NCBI GenBank assembly: GCA_030248195.1
Contig: JASAND010004248.1
Location: 62,001-126,000, forward strand
DNA: 64,000 nucleotides
Direction of reading: 5' to 3'
Origin: Trissonchulus latispiculum
Taxonomy: Eukaryota > Nematoda > Enoplea > Enoplida > Ironidae
Both the position numbers and the translations under genes were made by a program. The notes beneath the pieces are model-generated. The model saw nothing but the letters and a program-made list of their open reading frames with translations. It ran no database searches and had not been told where the DNA came from. Position 1 is the stretch's first letter. Each line of letters opens with the position of its first letter. Positions 22,971 to 32,724 of this stretch are shown piece by piece.

Positions 22971-23740
22971 CCCCCAAACCTCCCCCCAATTACACCTATG
23001 CCCCCAACCCCAACATTTTCTCAAGGTACACCTATGCACCTATAATGTTTGGGGTGGGGGTGAGGTGGGATCTGCCTCCAAAGTTTCGAGAGTGGGGTAG
23101 GGCCTTCCATAGGTGTGGCTGGCGAAAAAAGTGGGGTGGGGGTTCAGAAAAAAGTAGGGAAAGGGATTTGGCGAAAAAAGGGGGTGGGGGGTCGCGAAAA
23201 GTCGATTTGGGGGGAGGGGTAAGAAAAATTTTCTAGGGATATTCGGTGACGGTCGGTTTTTCGTTAAAAATTGAAACATTTTCTCAATTTACAGCTAGTT
23301 AACGATTTTTAGCTTAAATAAGCGAATTCTATCAATTTTTCGCTAATTTTTGGAAAAATTTCAATTTTTAGCTGGAAATGTTCAAAATTTTTGGTTGGGT
23401 TTTGAAAATATTTAGGTGGGTGGGGTCTGAAAAATTCGATTTCGGGGGAGGCGGAGGGGTAGGAAAAAATTTTTAGGGGGAGGGGTCTGAAAAAAATCGA
23501 TTTCGGGGGAGGCGGAGGGGGAGGAAAAATTTTTAGGGGGGGGTGGGGGTTGGCGGGCGGCCCTCCATTTGGGGGGAGGGGTCCCCCCCAACCCACCCCC
23601 CCCCCCCAAACACACCTACGGAGCCTTCCCGTTTATAGGGAGGGCCCACCCGCCACCCCTCCACACACCCCCCCCCCCCCCCAGCTGTCCCTGTCCCCCA
23701 GCGAATCAAGAACCTATCAAGAAATTTCAAAACTTTCCCG
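22971..23740. repeat. Low-complexity G/C-run block with repeated ATCGATTTCGGGGGAGGCGG units
   Basis: Contains tandem near-copies of TCGATTTCGGGGGAGGCGGA (23,435 and 23,495), G-runs up to about 10 and C-runs up to about 15. The ACACCTATG/CATAGGTGT word appears at 22,992, 23,024 and 23,107. It is probably a continuation of the fold-back family. Non-coding. Confidence 0.6.
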
Positions 23741-24252
23741 TTCCTGGCTTAAAAACCAAACCATAGCTAATGGCAACATACATTCACCATGCTAATATTG
23801 GTACATTTACACATTTTTTCTAAAATTCTCACAGCACTTAACGGTTGAAGCTCTAAAATTTGGCACAGTTGCAGCAAATATTCCAATGCAGGGACAAATT
23901 TTTCAGATTTTCAAAAAACTGCTTAACGAGGGAGAAATATATCGATGAAATCTTCAAAATCGATTTTTGATCGCAATACTGCTTTAAATTTAAAACGGAA
24001 AAAATTGTCCCTGCGCTATGATAATAAATACGTCTATGCCAAGTTTCGGCAGCTTTGCTTGAACAAGCAAGGAGTGACATCATTTTGAAAATTTGAACTT
24101 ATCACTGCTGTGTAAGCCCTAAGCCAGCCACTTGAAGTTTCAAAGTCGGCGCGTGAGCACTACTTACCACCAACTACTATCCCTGAAAATTTGAAACAGA
24201 TTGGTTAAGAACTGAATCCAGGAGAGTCGTTCCCGGTAATGCAAGCGCCACC
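23741..24252. other. Right terminal part of element B
   Basis: AT-rich, non-coding, and an imperfect inverted match to the first 150 bp of element B near the end. It terminates in the 23-bp inverted repeat at 24,230-24,252. Confidence 0.5.
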
Positions 24253-24911
24253 TTAAGCAGCTAAAATCTGCGTATACATCAACATGATCTTCAACGTACA
24301 CTTATTCTGTACACGTCATATATACATTAATTGTTTTTCAGTGCTCCTTATGATCTAAGAATGCTAGCATATACAACAATCAATAATCCACTACTTTGCA
24401 AGATTTTTGTTTTTACTGTGATTGCAGCCCACTCAACTACACACATGGGATCAGCAATAACCTCAACTTCAAATTCTGATAGAGGGAAAACGTTGACATA
24501 GGCATTTCTTTATAAATTCAATACCGTGTGGGCTTAAGGTCAAAGAAAAACTTCGTCAGGATAAGTGAGGCTGGAAATTTATCGATTCCCAGTCTCCTTG
24601 ATAATCACTAGTTGTTATCCATACTACTGTCTGTTCCGCTGCACAGTGGTAAAATGATCGTCAGCCAAAGGCAAGAAGGCAAATTTAGACACAATGCTAT
24701 TTGGAATCAGCTCATACAGCAAAGCATATCATATAGATTGGATGACAAAGTTATGGTTCAAAACTAAAAAGAACTTATATTTTTATATTTTCCGATTTTT
24801 CATAAATCTCCCACCAATCTTTCATCAGAGAAAGAGCTTTATTTCTTCAGTCCAATCAGGTGTAAGATTTTATTAAAACCTTATATGATACCTTCCACTC
24901 CTCCACGTAAA

Positions 24912-26562
24912 TGTCAGGGGACGTCGACCCATATCTAGCAAAAGTTTTTATGAAAATCAAAAATCAAGAGTTTAACAAATTTTATTGGGTGAAATATTTA
25001 AAGACAACAATCAAAAATTTATGCAACACTCTGAGAATAAATAGCTTGAAATATTAATAATCAAAGGTTTGTGCATTTCTACACGTCATTTCTTAAAAAT
25101 AAAAATCAAAAATCAAAAGCTTCTATGATTGGCTGGCGGCTTCGGCCAATCATGCAGCAGTTATAGCTATAATGAAACCTATATGACTGATGTTGCAGGC
25201 GTGCTGTAGCTAGATATATTTCTTGACAATTTCAGTTCAAATGAGGTTGTAAATAATTTTCGAAAAATTTACCAAACTATGAGTTAACTTAAACATTAAC
25301 AAGAACAACAAGTTATTTCTATTCTTAATTCTTAACAAATTTTAAAGTAAACTAAATATATTTTAAGAACAATTTTTTTCAAGTATACATATGACTAACT
25401 CTTCAAACTTTAGTTTCCGTTTCAATTTCATTTTTGTTATTTTGTTGCGAAAACCTTTGTTCGGCCCACATTTTAGGTGACACAAATAAGATTCTCCGTC
25501 GTCGAAACTTTCCACTTTGGGTAAATTAAGACCTAATTAATGAAATGAAAGTTGTACACCACCAGGCACCCGAAAAATTCGGGCACCTGGCGGAGTTCGA
25601 ACCCACGTTTCTGCTTAACGCGCAGACGCTCTAACCAACTGAGCCACAGGTGCTTCAGTAAAAAGAGCGGAAGGCCGAATACGAACCCAATGTGTACAAC
25701 TTTTCAACGCACAAGTTTTAAGGAACTTTTTCCTGTGAACTTCTTCCTTGAGGAAATCCCCAGATAAGTAGAAATTCCGGGTCCTGCTTCAGACCCCGCT
25801 GTCTTAACCGTCGAGAAAATGTTTTTTTCCATTTTTGACCATCAAAATTGATTTTGCTTATACTGACTTAATCAAAGGCTGTAAAAGCAAGCGTTGATTT
25901 CGGTGCCCCCTTTCCAGCCATAGCAACCAATCTGGTGTCTCGACTTTCTTCTGAAAGTATAATGACAAAAACTAAAACTTTCTTTTCTTGTCGCCTAAAA
26001 ATATGGACTGGTCCGAAAATTTTAAAGAACACGAAAACAGGTTATTTCGTAAGTTTTAGCTAATTGCATTTAAGATTCAAAAATAGAAAGTCAAAAATAC
26101 CCGATAAAAATAACATTTTACTGAAAAATCTGTTAAATGTCATAGAAATAAATTATTGTTCCTGTTAATGTTTAAGTTAACTCATAGTTTGGTAAATTTT
26201 TCGAAAATTATTTACAACCTCATTTGAAATGAAATTTTCAGGAAATATATATAGCTACAACAAACCTGCAACATCAATAATATAGGTTTCATTAGTGGAG
26301 AGCACGTGATTCTACAGCTGTTGCATGATTGCCAGCCTGTCAGCCAATCATAGAAGCTTTTGATTTTTGTTTTTAAGAAATGACGTGTACAAATGCAAAA
26401 TCCTTTGATATTTGATATTTCAAGCTATTTATTCTCTGAGTGATGCATAAACTTTTGATTATTGTTTTTAAATATTTTCTTCATCCAAGAAAGTTTGCCC
26501 AATTCTTGATTTTTGATTTTTATAAAAAATTTTCGCTAGATATGGGTCGACGTCCCCTGACA
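24912..26562. mobile_element. Fold-back element with about 440-bp terminal inverted repeats
   Basis: The ends TGTCAGGGGACGTCGACCCA and its complement are flanked by CGTAAA on both sides (24,906-24,911 and 26,563-26,568). The inverted repeats run to about 25,350 and from about 26,125, sharing TCAAAAGCTTCTATGATTGG and ACCAAACTATGAGTTAACTT. The 0.8-kb centre holds a tRNA-like gene (25,583-25,653). No transposase. A 6-bp (possibly 7-bp) duplication does not by itself assign a superfamily. Confidence 0.82.
25583..25653 (-). tRNA. tRNA-Asn(GTT)-like sequence
   Basis: On the minus strand the acceptor stem pairs perfectly (GCACCTG with CAGGTGC), as do the D stem (GCTC with GAGC) and the anticodon stem (TCTGC with GCAGA, loop GCGTTAA). 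The T loop is TTCGAAC with two wobble pairs in its stem. GTT in the anticodon position suggests Asn, but position 33 is C rather than T and the variable loop is only 3 nt. A T5 run for pol III termination follows at 25,576-25,572 inside a small hairpin. It could be a divergent tRNA, a pseudogene or a SINE head carried by the fold-back element. Confidence 0.5.
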
Positions 26563-26568
26563 CGTAAA

Positions 26569-27672
26569 GAGCATGAAAACAGCTTTAAAATGATGTGCAT
26601 CTCTCTTCTGTAAGTGGTTTTTATCAAAAGTTACAGGCGGTTGAATTTATAGCTGAATTACGTTGACCGTTTCCACGCATAATGTAAAATAGGAACAGTT
26701 TATTCTAAAGTTAAATCTATTGGGTTTCAACGGTTGTCTTTGTGTTACTTATGTGTATTACTAAACAGAAAATACTTTGCAACTGCTTGAAAGAATTGAA
26801 ATTTCCCAAAACCAAAGCAAACAATGAATTTTGATTTTGTCGTCACTGCTTCAACCAAAATTGACGAATTTTTGCAAATATGTTTTATGGCTTCTTACAC
26901 TCTGGCCGTTTTCCTTGTTTTAAGAAAAACGCAATAGTACGCAAGATATAAAATTTACAAATTTTTTAAATACTGCAAAAAAAGGAAAACTCACTTTAAC
27001 AAAAAACTAAACGGCCTGAGCCTATATGTAAACCACCCATATGCACAAAATTTCAAATGATTCCATCAAGGACTTTTAAGGAGATATTTAAATTCAAAGC
27101 TTTGAATACGTTTGCTATTGTGTAGATAGCAAACCAGTCCCCGCAGAGTAATAAGTCAGCTTATCTTATGCAAAACGTGATAACGAATACATGTGCCAAA
27201 TTTCAAGCCGATTCATTAAGTATTTAGTTTATAGTATCTGTTCAAACTCCACCCCGGTAGTGGCATTACCACCCTAAGAATACACACACTACAGTTATTT
27301 TGATTTACGTAGTTCTATTTGAAGCTTTAGCTTATTTGCTTGAATATGCAAGTTATTATGCAAGGTTACTCGGAAATCAAGCCTAGTTTTTTCTTCGTGT
27401 TTTGGAAAAAGAAAATTATCTATACCTAGTAGTCAACTTCATGCTGGTTCCGCCACTTAGTTAAATTTCAGAGGTTGTTTATTTTACTGGAAAGCTCTCG
27501 TTTGATTATATTGGTATTGGTATTGGTCAGGCAGATCCTTGTCATCCTCAAGTCCTTTTTATTTTAGTATCCCAAAGTCATGTGGAAATTGTTGGCTTCT
27601 TGTCAGTGGTGTTGGAAATAGTGGGATACAGTGGACGGGGGGAGTCACATTTAAACATGGTTTCTAAATGCA
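26569..27672. other. Spacer DNA between fold-back and Copia remnant
   Basis: AT-rich. The one recognisable item is the terminus at 27,255-27,280 (CCCCGGTAGTGGCATTACCA then CCCTAAG), similar to the end of element B. Its partner end was not found. The usual position of Copia gag and protease would be here, but neither is readable. Confidence 0.4.
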
Positions 27673-30148
27673 ATGGCCTTCCAGCGTCATAGGCGTGTGG
27701 GAGCTGTTGGGATAGGTCCCATACCCGATAGGTGGGTGACCGCCTTCAGACTATCGCTCCGTCAGTGCGTGTTCCTTGTTTACCCGGACGGTGTGAAAGG
27801 GTACAAGCTGTATGACCTCGAGCGAAGAGTTGCCATTACTCGTCGAGATTTATCATTTGATGAGCGAACATTCTCTTGGAAAAGAGAAAAATCCGTTGTC
27901 ATCGATGAAGAAAGTGACTATGAACAAGAATCGAAAGAAGAGGACACTACCCAAGAAGAAAAATTCTCAAGTAACAATAATGTTCAGTCAAGTAAACACC
28001 AGGAGACAGAATTAGATTTCAGCGATTTTCCTGTTCAAGAACTAGTTCATCATCGCTGCCATGCTGCGACTGCCGAGGAATCTCCAAGAACGATTGGGAG
28101 CAGAACAGCACTTGGGAGGCCTGACAGAAAATCCTGGAAAGAAGCAGCCGACAAAGAATTCAACTCTCGCACAGAAATGGGAACGTGGGAGTTAACCAAG
28201 TCGCCCAAGGGACGGCAAGCTGCTGGCTGCAAATGGGTTTTCCATATATTATAGACGCAGAAGCAGACGGCACGATCGACAAGGACAAGGCTCGGCTCGT
28301 AGCCAAATGTTTTCCCCAGAAGTACGGCGTGGACATTACGGAAACTTACGCTCCAATAGTAAAGTCAACTTTCCTACGTGTACTCCTGGCGTTGGCTGTT
28401 CAGAATAATTTAAAGATCCATCAGATGGATGTTACAACAGCTTATTTGAACGGAGACTTGGCGGAAGAAATCTACATGCAACAGCCGCCTCCCCGGCTAC
28501 ATTATAAGTGGTTAAGAAGATCTGGTGTGAAGTTAGCACCGGCAGGAAAGATATAAATTATATCTGCGTTGCTAAGTCTAAGTGAATTTAGTATTGTATT
28601 TCGACAAACGTTCAATGATTTTGCATTACTCTTGTCTAATTCCATAGCTCTGGCAGCTAATAGTTGATATTCGCCATATTGGGGAGGTATAGGTTCAGTG
28701 TGGTTGGGTAGTGAATGGGAGCAGTTGGGTTCGAAGTTTGGGGAAAATATTGTTTGCTAGGTTTTGGTTTTGGTTTTTTGTCGCTAGTCGGCTTCTGTCG
28801 GATATTTGGTAGTTTGTTCTGATTTTGGTCAAGTTCTCTATTTTGCCTGAAATTTTGTATTTTACTAATAGTTGTCATTGAAGTTGCTTGAAATTTATTA
28901 AACTGTTGTAATCGCCAAAATAGTGTTCTAGTTGGTCAGGATCCTCCAGTTCTCCAACATCGCACACTACGGTATTTCACCTGTAATCTAGGACTTAATT
29001 CTAACTAGTCAAGAGTAGTCAACAGCATTTTACTATCTCTCATAGAGTCAAACCTCACACTGGTTTTTCGTCTGAAGAAGAGCCTAAACGGACAGCGCCA
29101 ATCTGAAAGATGCTGGAACCAAAAGCTGGTCGAGTTTCTCAAGAGAAAAGTTTTAAACAGCCCAGATCTGATTCGTCTGTGTTTTTCTGCCTTGATCCAT
29201 TTACTCTCATTACGATCTACTTGGACGACTTTATATTGATGATGGAAACACAAGATCTGAAGAAGTTTCTCACCAGCGGATTCAAGAACAATGACCTGGG
29301 GACACTGCATTACATTCTTGGAATTCAATTTGAAAGGAAAACTGACGGATCACTACGCATGAGCCAACGAAAATATGTGGACAACATTCTCCAAAAATCT
29401 GGTCAAGCTAACTGTGGGCCTGTGGCTGGCTAAGCCAGCAGATCCAAATGTGGTGCTGCGAAAAGAACATGGCTCTAAACCATCAGATCAGGAACAATAT
29501 CAGTCGATAACTGGAAGCCTACTTTTCTGGCAATGACAACCCGAACTGATATCCAGTTTTCGATGGGGATGTGCGTCAGATACTGTTCCCAACCCACAGA
29601 AACACACATGACGGCGGCTCGGAGAATCCTAAAGTACATAAAAGGGACATTAGAATTCGGCATGGAATTTTGCCCCGATCAAGGAATGCCAGTTGGCTAC
29701 GCCGACGCCGACTTTGCACCCGATGTTGATGACCGTAAAGCCACCAGCGGTTACATCTTCTTGTTCTGTGGGGGCGCTATCAGGTGGTACAGCGGTAAAC
29801 AGAAAACCGTTAGCGTCAGCACAAGTGCTGCTGAGTACCTCGCCCATGGAACTGCTGTTCGCGAAGCACTTTACCTGTGTCAGTTATTCCTAGAACTGGC
29901 GATCGACTTCACTCCAATCACCATCAGCGAGGACAGTCAAGCAGCGATTGCGATGTCCAAGAATCCGGTCTACCACTCTCGACAGAAGCACATCGAGAAT
30001 CAACAACACTTCATCCGGGAGGAGGTTTCTAATGGGACTATAACATTAAATTATTGTGGCTCTTAGGATATGGTGGCGGATATTATGACCAAGCCCTGCC
30101 AAGACCAGCCTTCGATAAAATCTTACACCTGATTGGATTGAAGAAATA
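27673..30148 (+). pseudogene. Ty1/Copia retrotransposon pol, decayed
   Basis: Readable pieces in order: the end of the integrase region (FLVYPDGVKGYKLYDLERRV at about 27,776); the RT N-terminus (SWKEAADKEFNSRTEMGTWE to GCKWVFHI, ending about 28,250); a frame change to LVAKCFPQKYGVDITETYAP and IHQMDVTTAYLNGDLAEEIY; an interruption at about 28,500-29,040; the LKKSLNGQRQSERCW region; a frameshift; then ITIYLDDFILM (YLDD catalytic box) and YVDNILQKSG; and RNase H (GYADADFAPDVDDRKATSGY, VSVSTSAAEYLA) from 29,533. The tail after 30,066 shifts frame and ends in FDKILHLIGLKK at 30,148. Several frameshifts and the insertion make it inactive. LTRs, gag and protease were not found. The last 33 bp are also present in the left arm (24,839-24,871), so the element predates the duplication or sat at its boundary. 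Confidence 0.88.
28497..29040. other. Non-Copia insertion inside the RT domain
   Basis: The Copia reading stops at about 28,497 and resumes at about 29,060. The sequence between is AT-rich, has two TTTTGGTTTT-type stretches and no recognisable ends. Its nature is unknown. Confidence 0.45.
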
Positions 30149-30920
30149 AAGCTCTTTCTCTGATGAAAGATTGGTAGATTTGTGAAAAATCGGAAAATAT
30201 AAAAATATAAGTTCTTTTTAGTTTTGAACCATAACTTTGTCATCCAATCTATATGATATGCTTTGCTCAAGCTGATTCCAAAATAGCATTGTGTCTAAAT
30301 TTGCCTTCTTGCCTTTGGCTGACGATCATTTTACCACTGTGCAGCGGGACAGGCAGTAGTATGGAGAACAACTAGTGATTATCAAGGAGACTGGGAATCG
30401 ATAAATTTCCAGCCTCACTTATCCTGACGAAGTTTTTCTTTGACCTTAAACCCACATGGTATTGGATTTATAAAGAAATGCCTATGTCAACGTTTTCAAT
30501 CTATTAGAATTTGAAGTTGAGGTTATTGCTGATCCCATGTGTGTAGTTGAGTGGGCTGCAATCACAGTAAAAACAACAAGTAGTGCCCAAAATGGGCAAA
30601 ATTCCTTTACAGAGAATAGTCCGAATTCAGTTTTTGCATTCATATTGTTCGGACCTTAAAAAACCTCAGCGCACCATACAAATAACTTACTGCTGTCAGA
30701 GTCTGATATGCCTGCTTTTATCAGAGTTGTTGTGTTTTCGTGATGTTTAAGTCCATCTCAAATATTTTGAAATTTCAGGAATTTAGCAATTTTAAGTACC
30801 AGAAACTAAAGTGGACTGGTGAGAAACTAATTCTTAAAGAACGCACACAAATCTACAGCAATCAAGATCATTCAGAACAAAATTCACATACGAATAATAG
30901 AGAAATTCTAACATCAGCTG

Positions 30921-31087
30921 TAGAGATGAGATTAGGTGAGATCAGGTGCGATCTCATGATCAGATGAGATCAGATCAGGAGTTTCACAAATTTCAGGCCC
31001 TGGCCCGGCCCTGAGTGCCGTCTTGGTCTGGACGGCCAGGCCCGGCCCGGCCCGGGCCGGGCTTTGTCGTCCCTGATCTCATCTCTA
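30921..31087. mobile_element. hAT MITE, 167 bp, with 8-bp target duplication
   Basis: The ends TAGAGATGAG and CTCATCTCTA are flanked by ATCAGCTG on both sides (30,913-30,920 and 31,088-31,095). An 8-bp duplication with TAGRGATG-type ends identifies a hAT non-autonomous element. The interior repeats GATCTCATGATCAGATGAGA and CCCGGCCCGGCCCGGGCCGG. Confidence 0.85.
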
Positions 31088-31929
31088 ATCAGCTGTTGCC
31101 AATGGAATTTTTAAATACCCTGCTTTTGGACAACTTGTCTTGGGCGATAGAACGTTTGGCTCACACATTGTAGCTTTTCGCTATTGGCATAAACCTACTC
31201 CGGCAGGCGCACAACTTCGGGTTTATTGTAAAACCCAAGACTCGGTGGCATTAACTTTACAAAACTTAATACAAATCTATATAATTAAATCTAGCTGGGA
31301 GCTCTTGAGAAACGTAGCTGAAATAGTTATCGATGAAAACAGGTATTTTAGATCTGACCGATCTTACTATGAAATTTTACTCTTTTCTATGTTCTTATGA
31401 TGCTATATTATGGTGGAAAACACATTTGTCTCCATTAATTTGAAAAGATCTTTTGAAAGCATTGGCAGAGCATAACTTGTAAAATACTAACAGAAAGAAA
31501 TTTCTTCCGAAGCAAATTTAAAGATGAACTGAAAAACTATACAAATAGTCCTAGAGTGACCGGACCGGGCGGACAACTGGCACTAGGCAGACCGTTAGCC
31601 TGCGATGCAAAAGATTATGCCGCCAACGGTTTAGGTTTTTCTTCATTAGGTGTTTAGATATTAGGCATATAGGTATCAGGCATCAGTATCATGACATTGA
31701 CATTTGACAGCATTCATCAGAAAACCGGATTAGTTTTAACCAGATTTACTGTAACGATAAAAACCGAATTAAAGTTAGTGAAAATTAGTTACATCAATGT
31801 ATCATCTAAAGTGGACACTAGCAGGTAACCCATTGAATCCAAAAATTACCTAGTGCCATCAAAGCGCATGTGCATTATGCAAGTGTCTTGGATTAGCTGT
31901 AGCACCTAACCTACATCAGCGCATATGTT

Positions 31930-32724
31930 ATTTTTATTCCTGCTGGAGCAGGAATGTATAAAATTGATTTTCCCTATGTTTAGGGTGTATTTTCCCTATT
32001 GCAGCCTATCGAAGCCCTATCTTCAACACAGGGCTAGTATAGGAAACTTTTTTACGGAAGTTCGTTTATGCAAATTAGGTTAGGAGCCATATAAGCGGCG
32101 GAACTTACAGAGTTCTCGCAGTTGTCAACTGTCAGCAGCCCATACGGTTGCATATATATTTTTGGGTGCGCAAGTGTAGTTTAGGAGCTGCACATAGGCA
32201 CATGAAGAGTTGCATGAAGCTCAGTCCTTGAGCTCTTTCATTCTTCTCAAAGAAATTCGTCTACGTCGAGGTATTATGAAACTTCAAATTTTGCCAGACC
32301 CATCGAGAAATCAACTATTTTACAAAACAAAGCTAACAGTGGTGTTCAGCTCAGCTGTCAGCTAACCAGGGAATGCTGAAGACAAAACTGAATGCTCTTC
32401 TTTGCTGAGTTTCCAGTTTCCAGAAATGTGTAGTATATTGAAATGATTTTTGAGCATTGCAAACAGAATTTTTAAAGGTCAGCTAAGGAATATTGTCCCG
32501 TTTTGGGGCCAACTTGTTCACCTTTAGAAAGCAATACAATCTTCAATTAATATCGGGCTTGCATGTTGCAATTTGATCTAATTTGCATATTGTGCAAGCA
32601 AAAACAGATGCTTACCTAGACACATGTTAAAGATATATAGGCGATTTTCTGAGCCGAACACACAAATACACACAAAACATACAGCATTCCGCGATTATGT
32701 ATTCCGCTCTAGCGGAATAAAAAT
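31930..32724. mobile_element. Element with palindromic ends (ATTTTTATTCC...AGC...GGAAT)
   Basis: The left end is ATTTTTATTCC followed by the hairpin TTCCTGCTGGAGCAGGAA. The right end carries TTCCGCTCTAGCGGAA followed by TAAAAAT. Each end is a short perfect palindrome and the two ends are inverted copies. Non-coding AT-rich interior. Terminal hairpins could hint at a Helitron-related element, but no TC...CTRR boundary is visible. Confidence 0.5.

Larger units (their letters stand above)
12172..24252. mobile_element. TTAA-flanked element B, 12 kb, loaded with nested repeats
   Basis: The terminal inverted repeats start GGTGGCGCTTGCATTACCGG (identical for 23 bp) at 12,172 and end as the reverse complement at 24,252, with TTAA outside both ends. 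The TTAA on the left is shared with element A. No piggyBac-type transposase was seen, and the interior is a series of later insertions (LINE, hAT-like elements, fold-backs). The right arm lacks the whole unit. A related terminus, ending GGTAGTGGCATTACCACC, lies at about 27,260-27,280 outside this element. Confidence 0.78.
3519..24871. repeat. Left arm of giant inverted duplication
   Basis: Read on the minus strand, this arm is collinear with the right arm (30,116-64,000). Anchors: 3,519 pairs with 64,000; 3,922 with 63,595; 4,752 with both flanks of the 20-kb insertion (42,455 and 62,775); 6,070-6,222 with 40,728-40,880; 8,124 with 35,583; 11,137 with 32,874; 24,253 with 32,877; 24,871 with 30,116. 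Divergence is a few percent in the stretches I aligned by eye (15 of 319 sites in one exon). Arm-specific insertions in this arm are 7,103-7,712 and 11,138-24,252. The left boundary at 3,519 is only where the window ends on the other side, so the repeat may extend farther and might include the innexin. Confidence 0.93.

Noticed and set aside
20570..23770. Long Pro/Gly-rich open frames on both strands
   Set aside because: They arise from C-runs and G-runs in every frame, with no start context, splice sites or conserved residues.
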